NCBI GenBank assembly: GCA_963555705.1
Contig: OY743184.1
Location: 28,598,639-28,662,638, forward strand
Length of the DNA stretch: 64,000 nucleotides
Source of the DNA: Ligustrum vulgare
Taxonomy: Eukaryota > Streptophyta > Magnoliopsida > Lamiales > Oleaceae
Direction: 5' to 3'
Part shown: positions 34,154-46,320 of the stretch, piece after piece
Position numbering within the stretch: the stretch's first letter is position 1
Layout: each line of letters starts with the position of its first letter
Notes under the pieces: generated by a model
What the model was told of the DNA's origin: nothing
The model's database searches: none
Seen by the model: the letters and a program-made list of their open reading frames with translations, nothing else
Position numbers and translations under genes: made by a program

Positions 34154-35565
34154 TGTTTGCTCCGCCAGTGTACGGGTCGCGCAAATAATATAGTGGACGT
34201 GAGTCCAAGTATCGATCCCACGAGGATTTTTGTAAATTGTATTTTAGACTACACCTTAATCGGAACAAAAAAATTGATTAAGTTGAAAATTCTGATTTTA
34301 AACTTAACTAAAAATAAATAAGAAAATTTGTTTTGTAAAAACTATAAAATGAATATGCTAGAATTGAGAATCCATATTAGTTCCATCAATTATGCATTAC
34401 TCCAATTGTCTAATGATAATTCACGTGGTTTTGAAAATTCATATTCCTAATGTTGTTAAAACTCCCTTTCGGACAAGCATTAATGCCTATTCCTACGCAC
34501 GACCCAACTATATTTCTATATTGAATACGAATGTGCAAGAAAGAATTAAAGAATTGTGAATACTATTGTAGATAACACAAAGCATAGGGATATATTTATA
34601 TCCCCTATCGGACTTTGCTACAATTGAAGCTAGTCTAATGATTTCCTAATCTTTCGAACTTAAGAAAACATAACCTAAAATTATAAAATTAGTGATCAAG
34701 TAATTGCATAACAAGAAAAGTACGCATCAATTGCTCAAACCAATGAATTAACTAAATTAAACAATAAAGTAACACATAAAACTCGGAATTTAATGCTTCA
34801 TCACAATTCTAACATTTAAAACCTAGCCCAGATACATAATTGAATAAAAATCACAAGAATAATGGATAGATATCAGCCTATTCATTCCTTGATCTTTGGT
34901 CTTCAATTGTGTTCTTGGCTTGGCATGGATCCCTAGGTACTTTGACAGCGTTTTACCATAAAACATGACAATTGGGAACCCCTAATTTTGTACCCCAAGT
35001 CTGGTATATATAGATATTCACAAAAATTAGCCACTTGGGGAGAAATATTGCTGAATTCCGTGTAAAAAGCTCAGCTACGGCCCAGAATATCTACAGTGCG
35101 ATAGCACAGTTATAAATGTTGCGATCGCACGCCTCAGCAGTTTAGCCTCAGTCACCAATTTTTAAGGTCATGCGACCGAGCGGTATAGTCAGGTGCGACC
35201 GCGCGGTTTTACTATGAACTGCAATTTTCGTCTTTTAAGTGCTACAAGTTGGTCCATGTCTTTTAATTGCACGACAAGTCCTCCAACTTCCGATTGATAC
35301 AATTGAGTCCCTTAAATTTTGATTTCTTCTTCAATTTTCTTCCAATTGACCGTTTGATTTACTGCAATCAACTCTTGATTTTCACACTTTGACACTTTTA
35401 TCATCCAATTGACTAATTTTGGCTTCAGTTCCATTGTTTACTCGACTTTGAGTTATTCCTGAAATATAAACAAATAACAACGAAATAAATAGCAAATATA
35501 TTCTTAAACAAACAATTAAAATCCTACTTTTAAGATAGAAATAAGTATATAAAATACACTTATCA
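34154..35565 (-). repeat. 3' LTR of Athila-like element
   Basis: Starts TGTTTGCTCCG and ends ACACTTATCA on the plus strand. Includes GTGCGAYCGCAC-type palindromes at 35088-35215. A G-rich PPT (TTTGGGGGTGT, minus) lies just inside at about 35566-35576. Confidence 0.88.
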
Positions 35566-37584
35566 ACACCCCCAAACTAGAACTATTATTCGTCCTCGAA
35601 CAAAAATAAAACTAACTATAAAAATAAAAATGTGAATAAAAAAATGTTTTTATTTTTGTCAACTTATTTACCATGTGTTTCAACAATCCAAATTAACGAT
35701 TAACTTTAGAGAAGTAATATGAACAACAAAAATTATTTTCATTCATCTGATGCTCAATTTCATTGTGTCTGTGTGAATAGCCAAAAATCGAATACAAACT
35801 CATGTAAAAATATACTTTATACTGTGTGATTAATCGTGCAGAAATAAGCCCAAATCCCATGTTGTCAATAATGATTTTCTTTTAATTTTCCTTACACTCT
35901 CATGGATGATCACAATCTTACTACTTTTCTCTCATATCTTGAGGTCCCTCCTATTAATGTGGTTTTTAAACATTATAAATTGAATTTTTCCATACAAGGC
36001 AGTTAAGATTTGACAAGTATGCACGATAGACGAAAAATAATTAACAAAGCGTTAGGGATTTCAATCAACAAAGCTTATACCATTTTCATTTCATTTTTCT
36101 TTCATATGGACGACTTTTTCTTTTAGTGTCCTTGTCTTTTACCATCTTTGTGCAATACTTTTCATACTTGTTTTCTATATGACTCCTGTAGCGAGCTTTA
36201 GGTCGGCAGCTCCCAACTCAATTGAGCTTAGGGTACCAGATTCAGAGAACCCCTCATACTTAATTACTCGAGTAATAAAGGCTTAACACAACACACCCAA
36301 ACTAAGACTTAGAAAAATTTTGAAATTTTTGAAAAGTGATTGACCACCGATCTTCAGCTTTTGACATCTCCCCGAAAAAATGAAAATTTCTCGAGACATG
36401 TCCCTGGCATATGAAAGTACATAACGTGGTCTATAGCATATAAAAAATTCATCACATTTGGAGTTCATATGGGTCATGAAAAAATGCGACAAGGTAGATG
36501 CAGTGAAGCTGAAAATGTGGGCTGTGGTGCATTGGTGCCTACAATGGCCATACAATGAGGTGATATGTAGTGCAATGATGTTCAAGTTGAGTGTCATGCC
36601 TTAAATCAGTGTAAATAATAATTGAATGATGCACAAATGATGTATAACATGTAGTGAAGGTGTTCATCCAAAAAGAATTGCGAAAACTGAACAAAACATT
36701 CATTGTGACTTTAAATCAAACACCTTGTGTGCATGTGAAGAAATCAAAGAATTGCATGGATTTGGAGACTTGAATTTTCCCAAAAATTTTCACCTATAAA
36801 CTCACAATTCAATACTCCAATTCTATCCTAAACCCATCACCAATCAATCACCAATTCACATTTCATAAAAAGAATGAGGAACAAAAAAATTATGCATGAT
36901 TTCTTGAAATTGTGTAGAAATCCATACCTTTTGAATGTTTTGGATACAATGCAAGGCATGAATTTGAGTTGAGATGATGCACAAACATATGAGAATAGTT
37001 GGGGACTAAATGTTGGATGATTTGAAGGTAAGAAAACCGAGTTAGAAGTGGTTAAAATGAAAGTTGTTGCATTATATATCAAAATGTCGATTCTATCCAG
37101 AATCTAATCATGCAACTGCACGGTTATCACACCGTAGACCCTGTTTTCGACCCCTAAATGCTTTCAAATTCATGCAACCAACTTCTAAACGATATGTTCG
37201 TGTCCCAAGCTAAATGATCACATGGAAGATTGTGATGAAAAGCAACAAAATAAATAGAAAGCAAGCAAATCCTAAAAACTACTCCTAATGCCAAAACATG
37301 CAAAATAGAACACTGGAATTATTTAAAGCACATAACAAGTCAATGCATGCATTGTAAACATATTAGTACTCCTAAAATGCAATGTAAAGCACTAAACAAC
37401 TAGAAAGCAAATAAATAACTCAAAAGCAATTAATGAAATAACTAAGGAAAAAGATATTGAAAATTGGGTTGCCTCCCAACAAGCGCTTCATTTAAAATCT
37501 AGAGCTAGACTTTCGGAAAACTTTTCAAGGTGGCATAAAACATGATGTTGAGGCCCTATCATTTTTCTTAACCCCATAATCAGC
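35566..37584 (-). other. Non-coding 3' region of the Athila-like element
   Basis: About 2 kb that should hold the rest of pol or an env-like gene but shows no RT, RNase H or integrase motif on either strand. It contains the TTGGGAGGCAACCCAA hairpin (37464-37480), a post-ORF signature common in Athila/Tat elements. The open frames at 36283-36597 and 36837-37082 look random. Confidence 0.65.
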
Positions 37585-38076
37585 TTATTCCCACAAATGA
37601 AGATGCTGTGCCACTTCAATTTTTAAACAGTTTTCAAGTAGTGGATTTTGATTCACTAGTTGAACCATGTCAAATGTTACTTTCTCATCCTCCACTTGAA
37701 GCATGACCTCCCCCTTTTCCACATCAACCAAGGCTTTAGCAGTAGCTAGAAAGGGTCGGCCTAAAATCAGTGGCACTTTACTATCTTCCTCCATGTCTAG
37801 AATCACGAAATCAGCAAGGAATATGAATTTCTCCACTTTAACCAGCACATCCTCAATGACTCCATATGAGTATCGAATGGAGCGATCAGCTAGCTGCAAG
37901 ATGATCGAGATTGGTTTTGGGTCCCCTAATCCTTGCTTTATGTAGATTGAAAGTGGCATCAAATTAATGCTTGCACCAAGGTCACATAAAACTTTGTTAA
38001 ATTTTAAGTCACCAATGATGCAAGAAATTGAAAAACTCCCTGAATCTCTTAGCTTGGGTGGCAGCTTCTGTTGCAA
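37585..38076 (-). CDS. Athila-like aspartic protease segment (163 codons)
   Basis: Retroviral-type aspartic protease of an Athila/Tat element. It reads FNKVLCDLGASINLMPLSIY (active site DLGAS, the Athila/Tat form), then VPLILGRPFLATAKALVDVE, the flap/ILGR block. The domain appears complete, but the frame stops at 37585 without continuing into reverse transcriptase. Confidence 0.82.
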   Translation of the reverse strand: MQQKLPPKLRDSGSFSISCIIGDLKFNKVLCDLGASINLMPLSIYIKQGLGDPKPISIILQLADRSIRYSYGVIEDVLVKVEKFIFLADFVILDMEEDSKVPLILGRPFLATAKALVDVEKGEVMLQVEDEKVTFDMVQLVNQNPLLENCLKIEVAQHLHLWE

Positions 38077-38246
38077 GATGGCGCTGTACTCTTCATTCAG
38101 GGCACCTCTTCAAGTTCTCCAAGTTTTTACTTACTTGACATCATCTTTCTCAAGAACTTGGTATAGCTAGGGATTTGGGTAATGGTTTCTAGGAAAGGAA
38201 TGTTAATGTGCAGCTTTCTAAGCATGTTGAGAAATTTATTAAACTG

Positions 38247-39380
38247 CTAATCCTCCTTAGGCTTTTGTAATCTTTGCAGGAATGGAATAGGGGACTCATG
38301 AGTATTAATTGTCAATTTCACCTCATGCCCCTCTTTCTTTTCGTCGGATAACTTCTCAAGTGCCTCAACCTGTTTTCCCTTCTCTTCACCTGGCTTTTGA
38401 ACATGAACCTTAGGAAATTTAACTCCACTACGTGTAGTTATTGCATTTACTCCTTGTTTCTCATTCCAACCCTTCAATCTTTGGGAAAAGGAGTAGGTGG
38501 TTCATACACTCTAACGCATGGAGCAAAAGTGATCCTTCCGACACTAAATCTACCTCTCTTTCAACAGTTTTGATTGCCATCACTTGCTCCCTAGGATTAA
38601 CCTCAGTGTTACCAACCAGTGTACCTGGGGCTCTATTTACTAAAGCCTGATCTATCTGACCAACTTGGGTTTCCAAGTTTTGATTGAAGCCTGATGATTT
38701 CGCAATGTAGTTTCAGTCATCCTCATGAATTGGTTAGTTTTAGTCATGAACTGGTCAGTTTTAGCCATAATTGATTGGTTTGGCTCATGTACTAGTTAGT
38801 CTTCTCCATCAATTTCAAGACCATCTCCTCAAGTTGAGGTTTCTTCTCCACTACCTGCTGTGGAAGAGCTTGCTGGCCTATTTCATTTTGATTATCTCTC
38901 CATGAGAAGTTAGGGTGATTTCGCCAACCAGGATTGTAAGTATTAGAATATGGATTATTTTGACGGTATCCTCCTTGTACAAAAATTACTTGTTTAGCTT
39001 GACTAGCCAGAATTGGACAATCAGATGTGATTAGCCCCACATTCCTCACATTCAGTTATTACACTTTTCACTGAATGGTTGGTTTGTATGAAATTCATCA
39101 AAGAGTCTATTTTACCAGACAATGCCGAAACATCATCCACAGCATAAACTCCTGCTAGTTTCTTTTGGTATTGGCTATTCTCTCAAACAGTTCAAGTGCT
39201 CCATCAAGAGTTTGGGTAGTTATTGATCAATTTGATGACAAATTAACAAGACTCTTGAATTGAGGGAGTAAACCAATGTAAAAGTATCTCACCCGCTCAT
39301 TTTTAGGTAGTCCATGTTGAGGGCACTTTCTAAGCATGCTTTTAAACATGTTCCATGCTTCATCAAATGACTCAGACTCT
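38247..39380 (-). pseudogene. Athila-like gag C-terminal part, frameshifted
   Basis: Degraded zinc-knuckle and post-zinc region in three overlapping frames, with the conserved NNPYSNTYNPGW and NHPNFSW blocks at about 38890-38960 and a low-complexity KE-rich linker before the protease. Confidence 0.75.
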
Positions 39381-39835
39381 TATTGTTGAAAAATTGTTAT
39401 CTCATGTTTGGGTTTAGCGACTTTGGCTGGGGGCATGAATTTTGTACAAAATTTTTGGGCCAAGTCATTCCAAGTTGTTATACTTGTGGGAGGACGGGAA
39501 TCTAACCAATTCATTGCCCTATCTCTTAAGGTGTATGGAAACAACCTAAGTTTTATGGCATCATATGACACACCCTGATATTTAAAATGCTCAAACATGT
39601 CTAGAAATTTAGACACGAGTCCATGTGGATTTTCATCTAGTTTACCATAGAATTGATGTCCGTTTTGAAACATATTTATCATATTGGTCTTTAATTGGAA
39701 GTTTGCAAGACCAAAAGGTCGATAAACTATGCTTGATTGATTTTGGATAATTTGCGGGATCATGAAATCTCCTACAAGTCTATTCCCCTCATCATCTGGC
39801 TCAACACCAGGTAAAGTCAGATTGCTGTTTGCCAT
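39380..39835 (-). CDS. Athila/Tat-like gag, N-terminal open segment
   Basis: 151 codons encoding the capsid part: FQLKTNMINMFQNGHQFYGK, a DMFEHFKYQGVS block, DAIKLRLFPYTLRDRAMNWL and an ITTWNDLAQKFCTKFMPPAK block, which are hallmarks of Athila/Tat gag. A stop ends the frame where intact elements continue into the zinc region. The rest of gag is read in pieces: 38792-39049 (SDCPIL, NNPYSNTYNPGWRNHPNFSW), 38461-38676 and 38247-38477. It is a broken gag rather than a functional protein. Confidence 0.8.
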   Translation of the reverse strand: MANSNLTLPGVEPDDEGNRLVGDFMIPQIIQNQSSIVYRPFGLANFQLKTNMINMFQNGHQFYGKLDENPHGLVSKFLDMFEHFKYQGVSYDAIKLRLFPYTLRDRAMNWLDSRPPTSITTWNDLAQKFCTKFMPPAKVAKPKHEITIFQQ

Positions 39836-40114
39836 TTATTCCTCTTTTTGAATTTTTTGTTTATCTAGTTCTTTGGCTTCTCTTAACCTACGGTGTAAAG
39901 TACGTTCTATTTCCAGGTCAACTTCGAAAAGATTCCCGTTTTTCAAACGTAACATGCACAACTAAAAGAAAAACAATGGAACTAGTGACTAAACTAAAAT
40001 TAGAATTTAAGATTTTAGAATAAAATAAAAACAAAAATAAAAATAAAAATAAAGAAAAGAAAATGGTAAAAAGTCAGAATTAGTGCATGTAATCTAAAAA
40101 TAAATTTAAACTAC

Positions 40115-40134
40115 AATCCCCGGCAACGACGTCA
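40115..40134 (-). other. Primer-binding site, tRNA-Asp type
   Basis: Minus strand reads TGACGTCGTTGCCGGGGATT, close to the TGGCGCCGTTGCCGGGGA primer site typical of plant Athila and Tat elements. Confidence 0.82.
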
Positions 40135-40140
40135 AAAACT

Positions 40141-41565
40141 AGTTCGCTCCGAAAAGTGTACCGGTCGCTCAAATAATATAGTGGACATAAGTCCAAGTAT
40201 CGATCCCACGAGGATTGTTGTAAATTGTATTTTAGACTACTACATTAATCAGAATAAGAAATTTGATTGAATTGAAAATTTTGATTTAAACTTAACTAAA
40301 TAAAAAAATAAGAAAATTTGTTTCGTAAAAACTACAAAATGAATATGCTAAAATTGAGAATCCACATTAGTTCCGTCAATTATGCATTACTCCAATTATC
40401 TAATGATAATTCACGTGGTTTTGAAAATCCATATTCCTAACGTTATTAAAACTCACTTTCGGACAAGCATTAACGCCTATTCCTACGCACGACCCAACTA
40501 TATTTCTATATTGAATACGAATGTGCAAGAAAGCATTGAAGAACTATGAATACTATTGTAAATAACACAAAGCATAGGGATATATTTCTATCCCCTATCG
40601 GACTTTGTGGCAACTGAAGCTAGTCTAATGATTTCCTAACCTTTTGAACTTAAGAAAATATAAACTAAAATCATACAATTAGTGATCAAGTAATTGTATA
40701 ATTAGAAAAGCACGCATCAATTGGTCAAACCCATGAATTAACTAAATTATACAATAAAGTAACAGATAAAATCCGAAAATTAATACTTCATCACAATTCT
40801 AACATTTAAAACCTGGCCTAGATACATAATTGAATAAAAATCACAAGAATAAAGGATAGATGTCACCCTATTCATCCCTTGATCTTTGGTCTTCAATTGT
40901 GTTCTTTGCTTGGCATGGATCCCTCGTTACTTGACAACGTTTTGGCATGAAACAGGACAATTGGGAACCCCTAATTTCATGCCCCAAGTCTGTTATATAT
41001 AGATATTCACAAAAATTAGGTCACTTGGGTAGAAATATTGCTGAATTTTGCGCAAAAAGCCCAGCTACGGCCCAGAATATCTACAGTGCGACCGCACGGC
41101 TATAAATGTTGCGATCGCACGCCTCTGCAGGTTAGCTTCAGTCGCTAATTTTTAAGGTCTGCGACCGCCTGGTATAATCAGGTGCGACCGCACGATTTTA
41201 CTCTGAACTGCAATTTCCGTCTTTTAACTACTACAAGTTAATCCCTGTCTTTTAATTGCACAATAAGTCCTTCAACTTTCGATTGATACAATTGAGTCCC
41301 TGAATTTTTAATTTCTTCTAAATTTGATTTCTTCTTCAATTTTCTTCCAATTGGCCCTTTGATTTACTGCAATCAACTCTTGATTTTCACAGTTTGACAC
41401 TTTTATCATCCAATTGACTGATTTTGGCTTCAATTGCATTATTTTCTCGACTTTGGGTTATTGAGATATAAATAAATAACAACAAAATAAATAGCAAATA
41501 TTTTTTAATAAACAATTAAAATCCTACTTTTAGGATAGAAATAAGTGTAAAAAATACACTTATCA
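40141..41565 (-). repeat. 5' LTR of Athila-like element
   Basis: Direct repeat of 34154-35565. The outer TG is mutated to AG at 40141. The same palindromic motifs appear at 41085-41205. Confidence 0.88.
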
Positions 41566-41850
41566 TGGGTATCATCAGGTTTCCCTTTGTGAAATCTAAA
41601 TATCAAATAGCTGATGTATTCACTAAGGTCGTAGCGAGTAGAGCGTTTGATGATGCCTCGGACAAATTAGGCATGTGTGACATTCATACACCCAACTTGA
41701 TGGAAAATGTGAAAGTAAATAGGGAAATTTGGGAAACCAAAGTTTACCCCCAAGCAATCGCTTGGGGCATAACCCAAACGAGAAACATATTCCTCTTAAA
41801 AATGCAATCACTTGGGATTAAGAATGAAAATTTTCAGATCTATATATTTT
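41566..41850 (+). pseudogene. Copia C RNase H, downstream half
   Basis: Continues the reading with GIIRFPFVKSKYQIADVFTK, then KLGMCDIHTPNL, the usual copia polyprotein ending. The open frame from 41565 runs to 41880; the last 25 or so residues are non-conserved. No downstream copia LTR is recognisable. Confidence 0.82.
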
Positions 41851-41884
41851 TTTCCTTTTTCGATTATTTTCTTGTTTTGTAATA

Positions 41885-42060
41885 CATTACAACAAAAATT
41901 GCATTTTGCAACGTTCAAAAAACGTTGTGAAAAGGCTTTTGCACCATTTTGCAAGTGTTGTAAATCTCAGTGTTGTCGTAGAGAAAAAACTTACTCAACA
42001 TTTTTTAAATATTGCAAAAGTCTAAAATAAACGTTGCTGTAGACATTTTGCAAGGTTTAT
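41885..42060. mobile_element. CACTA-type terminal fragment
   Basis: CATTACAACAAAAATTGC resembles a CACTACAACAAAAATTGC terminus and is followed by inverted AACGTT/GCAAAA-type subterminal motifs (TTGCAACGTT, AACGTTGTG, GCAAGTGTTG). No matching opposite end was located. Confidence 0.45.
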
Positions 42061-44294
42061 TAATAAGTATCATCTCTAGCGTTGACACTGAAACACTAAG
42101 CAATGCCTCTTCATCAATAAGTATCATCTCCGGCGTTGAAGGCATGCTACTATCGTTAAGTTCTAGCATAATCCACTTACGACATATCCTAACCTTGAAG
42201 CAGCAAACCCTTCGACGATTATTCAACTCCCTAAGTGATGCGACCAATGGAGCCATTGCGTGTACTTCTCTTGAACACATGATATGAATTTGAATAAAGT
42301 TTATGATATGCAGCTTCTGATGATATGAACGGGTATTTAGATACCAAGACAAAGTAGTGGTGCAGAGGAATGTGAAACATCATGATCGACTGAAGTAAAT
42401 TTAGCTATTGAATTAATGTTCGTCGGGAATAGACAAAAAAACTTGGATAAATGCAAAGAAAAATTGAAATATATTCATAGTGTAGTCGATGCTGGAAATA
42501 ACATTTAATGTATACAAAATTAATTTCACAATATATAACTGATATTTTTAAGAGGAATATAAAACATCATCATTTATTGAGGTAGGGAAATTATATCAGT
42601 AACAATTTCGATACAATCGGTTTTCTTGAATAAAAACGTGAAAGAGTGAAGGAAACAAAAATAATAATGTAATAAACAAATAAAATAAGGTTTGACACAT
42701 TTTTGCACATTTTTGGCGGAAAACTACAGTGGGACCAGTTGAAATGTTAACCCTCAATGTTAATTAATGAATAATGTTTACCCTAAATGTTAATTAATGA
42801 ATAATTATTTGGAGGAAAAACCTATACAATTTCTAAAAGTAGCTTAAAGGGAGAAACTTTTTTGGACGTTTCTACCGTTACAACTTTTTATATTTTTATA
42901 TTTACCCTCAATGTTAATTAATGAATAATTTTTTTTAATTTTTTTTTTTTCATTTTATTACTAATGTCATTAATCTCAATATATACATTTACAATTTAAA
43001 CTCTTTACTTTCTCACTAAAAGTCTTTCAAATAAAGTCTAAAACTTTCAATTCTCATTTTTATTTTCCGATGTTTATTTCAAATTATTATTTATTCTCAC
43101 TAAACACAAACAAAATTACATTAATACACTATCATAAAGGAAATATTGAAAAAAATATGGTTGTGATTTTGGATAATTATATTAACACCACAACATTTGT
43201 TAACTACACCACATTTTAATTATGCTCCAAAGTTTTTTATATAATTTTTTTATCATCAACCATCAATTAATTTCACATCATGTCCATAGAGACGATTTTT
43301 ATCCAAAATATTTGTTATGAGGGCAATAAAAACTTATTTATCTATCATATTTTTAAATAATCTAAATAAATAATTAATACAATAATCAAAAATAAATATT
43401 TTTCCCTCTTTTCAATGCACATTAGCAAAATATTTAGATAGATATTGTGATTAAAAAAATAAGTTAATTAATTGAAAGTTAAAAATAATAATGCTTCGAA
43501 AAAATATAGAGGGCATAAAAGCAAATGTGAGCAAATATTGATAACTTTTCTTGTAATTAAAATTTGGTATAGATATTAAAAAAAAAAAAAAATTGTGTGA
43601 ATAAACCAAAATTATCATTCTTAATTAAATATTAATAAATTTTCATCATAAAATAGGAAATAGTGAGAAATATGAATACAATATTTTTAATATTCTACTA
43701 TTATTTTTTTTTTCATTTCTCATCAATATTATTAATTCAATAAGAATATCAACGACCCCCTGCTCTATAACCGAAATCACACACATTACAACATTCAATC
43801 TAATACATTTACATAATTACATAATTCTCAATTACTAATTTTCATTAATACGTTTATAATTCCAAAAATATTTAATATTCATGTATGTTTTTACACTAAA
43901 ATGAATTCAATACAACCTATACTATAACCCAAACTAACCTACTATAAATTCAAAAGGTGTTCAAAGCCTAACATCATATTTTGTTGAACTTTTTTCAGTC
44001 ATTATTTTTCTCAAATTTGGATTTTTAATAAATCGAATGATTTTGTCCACGAATAAAAATATCAACTGTATGTTGCTACGAATTTTGATCGCACATAATG
44101 AAGATTGAAATATACAAATTTTCAACATCTGTACAGATTCCATTGAAACCTGTACCGATGGAAGTTTTAAAACTTATTTTGAATTTTTCTGTTAATGAAG
44201 ATATAATATTTCCATTATATTTGTCTATCTTTAATTTAATAACTTTTTAATATTAAACAAATATTTATATTTTTTTTAATACTTGTAGGGTACC
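42061..44294. other. AT-rich intergenic DNA
   Basis: No gene recognised. A 25-bp unit CCCTMAATGTTAATTAATGAATAAT occurs at 42751-42775, 42781-42805 and 42905-42929. Open frames at 42005-42352 (both strands) have no family signature. Confidence 0.55.
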
Positions 44295-44868
44295 TAGGGG
44301 CGGGCGTGGGTTTGGTTGTGTTGGTTTTTTGCCCAACCCGAACTCAACCCACTATGGTCGGGTTAATAAAAAATCAACCTAACCCAACCCAAGCATGAGT
44401 TCAAATCCAATTCAATCCAACCCAATCAAGTTTCGGTCGGGTTGATTGGGTTGGGTGGTTTGGGCTTTGATCCAATTAGCAAAAAATCTTGAAATTTAAA
44501 AAATTAAGCCCTTAAATCAACTATTAACTCAAATCAATTATGTACAATACAATAGACTCAAATATAATAAATTGAATACTTACTAATAAAACTAAAGTAT
44601 GTTCAAACCATATTTGAATTTCATCCAAATTATAAAATGTACTTGAGATTCTTGAAATTTAAATGATCCTATTTTTTTAAAAAAAATTTGTTGAGTTAGG
44701 TTGGGTTTTTCACCTAACCCACAACCCAACCCAACCCGATCAATTTTTTTTTTTTTTTTTTTATAGAATCCAACCCAACTCGATTTTCATCAAAAACTGA
44801 CCCAAACCGATCGAGTTGGATTGGGTTGGGCAGTTTTAGCTTGATGGGTGGGTATTAACCCACCCCTT
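44295..44868. mobile_element. Non-autonomous hAT element with 8-bp TSD
   Basis: Flanked by AGGGTACC on both sides (44287-44294 and 44869-44876). Ends are TAGGGGCGGGCG and CCCACCCCTT. The interior is a long imperfect inverted repeat rich in CAACCC/GGGTTG and has no coding. Confidence 0.85.
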
Positions 44869-44876
44869 AGGGTACC

Positions 44877-45539
44877 AGATTCTTGCTACTCTATTTTAGA
44901 CCACAATTGAAAATTTTACTCCCACGCATTAGAAATGAAAAATATATCAACTTATCATGAAAAAATTAGCCTAATAGTAATAATACATTTACAAATGTGC
45001 ACGATGAGATTGAAATAAATTTGACGACAAACAGCAATATTTAAGAGAATGAAGATGACATTTATCAAATTTATGCATTGATGAATTCTCACAAATCTAA
45101 AACTTTGTTATAAAGGAAAAATACACAGTATTAAATTTTCATTAACATTTTTTTTTCTTTTTAGTATAATTTTTAAAATATTATATAAATAAAACCTATT
45201 ATTTATTCCCAAATATTATCGATATTGTTCTCAACGTGAAGCTCATATTTGCTTTCATCAAATAAATTAGTCAAGGTTTTGATCGAGAGAGTAAAATATG
45301 ATCTCATAAACTTTGTTTAAATGTAAAAAATTATTAGATTTTCTTAATTCTATTTGTCTTGCGTGTTTGACTAATTTTCTTGAGAAAAAACTCAAAATTT
45401 TTGTCAGACATAATTTCTAAAAATTACATTATATGGACAACTAGCAGAATCAAATAGGGGCTAAATAAGGGAGTAAAGGTATATAGAGTATATAGTTTAA
45501 TATATAAGGGTAAAATGGATATTCAAAAGTTTCTCTTTA
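44877..45539. other. AT-rich intergenic DNA
   Basis: Nothing recognised beyond AT-rich sequence between the hAT element and the SINE. Confidence 0.5.
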
Positions 45540-45559
45540 ATCCTTCCTTCATGAAAAAG

Positions 45560-45800
45560 GTTGAAGGGCAACATTGACGACCCTCATTGTCTCGCCCCTA
45601 AAGCTTTGTGGAGGATAAAAATCGCGATATGTGTCTTAGTTGGCCAGGTTCTTAAGCTTGTCAACTTGTTTCTACCATAAGAAGATTAAATTTAAAGCGT
45701 TGCTGTCAGGATTTGAACCCTCATCCTTTGGCTGCCAGCGCGACTGATTTTTTGTCACTTCAACTTTTGTCAACTGAGCTATGCCCTGGGGGCTCCTCCC
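45560..45800 (-). mobile_element. tRNA-derived SINE
   Basis: The minus strand holds a pol III type 2 promoter: A box TAGCTCAGTTG (45771-45781) and B box GGGTTCAAATCC (45709-45720). The spacing is longer than in a tRNA gene and no cloverleaf with acceptor pairing forms. A non-tRNA body of about 150 bp follows. Ends and target duplication are not clear. Confidence 0.55.
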
Positions 45801-46059
45801 TTTTTTTATATTGTAGTCTTGTAGATTTATAAAAATGCTTGTGGTTACTAACTTTTAAGTAAAAAAATTAAATTAGAAAAAAAATCAAAATTTATTCTCC
45901 AGTTCACCCCCAAAATTTTAGGAGATTTTTACAAAAGAGCTTGTTTTTTTGTTTTTGTTTTTCCCTAATAAGCATATTTTGTCATTTTAATATTTTTTTT
46001 AACATTTATTTTCTTACCCTTTTTCAATTTTTTTTACTAGTACAAAACAGTCCAAAAAA

Positions 46060-46320
46060 AAAGAAGCTATTCGCGTCGTTTTTTGAAAAAAACGACGCCT
46101 ATAAAAACGCGGTGGCAAAATTGTAAATAAGAGTTAGATAAACGCATCGGTTGTTATAAAACAACCGACGCGGGTGCCACCGCCGCAGCATGGGCGTCGG
46201 TTCTGGTTAAAGAACCGACGCCTATGTTCCAGTTAAACGCGTCGGTTCTTACGTTGAATCGACGCCTTTAAATAATGGGCGTCGGTTCAACGTAAGAACC
46301 GACGCGTTTAACTGATTTTA
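46060..46320. repeat. Left subterminal hairpin array of the CACTA element
   Basis: Five or so modules in which GCGTCGGTT is followed within 10-20 bp by its inverse AACCGACGC, so each module is a stem-loop. Equivalent modules form the right array. Confidence 0.88.

Larger units (their letters stand above)
34154..41565 (-). mobile_element. Athila/Tat-like gypsy element with gag and protease only
   Basis: LTRs at 34154-35565 and 40141-41565. A PBS of the tRNA-Asp type (GTCGTTGCCGGGGATT, 40115-40134, minus) and an Athila/Tat-type gag and protease are seen on the minus strand. Between the protease (ends 37585) and the 3' LTR (35565) are only 2 kb with no RT, RNase H or integrase. It is inserted in a copia RNase H; the expected 5-bp duplication is imperfect (CCGGT versus TGGGT). 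The LTRs differ at roughly one base in ten over the first 110 bp, so the insertion is old. Confidence 0.88.

Noticed and set aside
36283..37082. Env-like gene of the Athila-type element
   Set aside because: The open frames are short (81-104 codons), without signal peptide plus membrane-anchor layout or any conserved block.
45697..45800. A functional tRNA gene
   Set aside because: Box spacing is too long and arms do not pair; a tRNA-derived SINE fits better.
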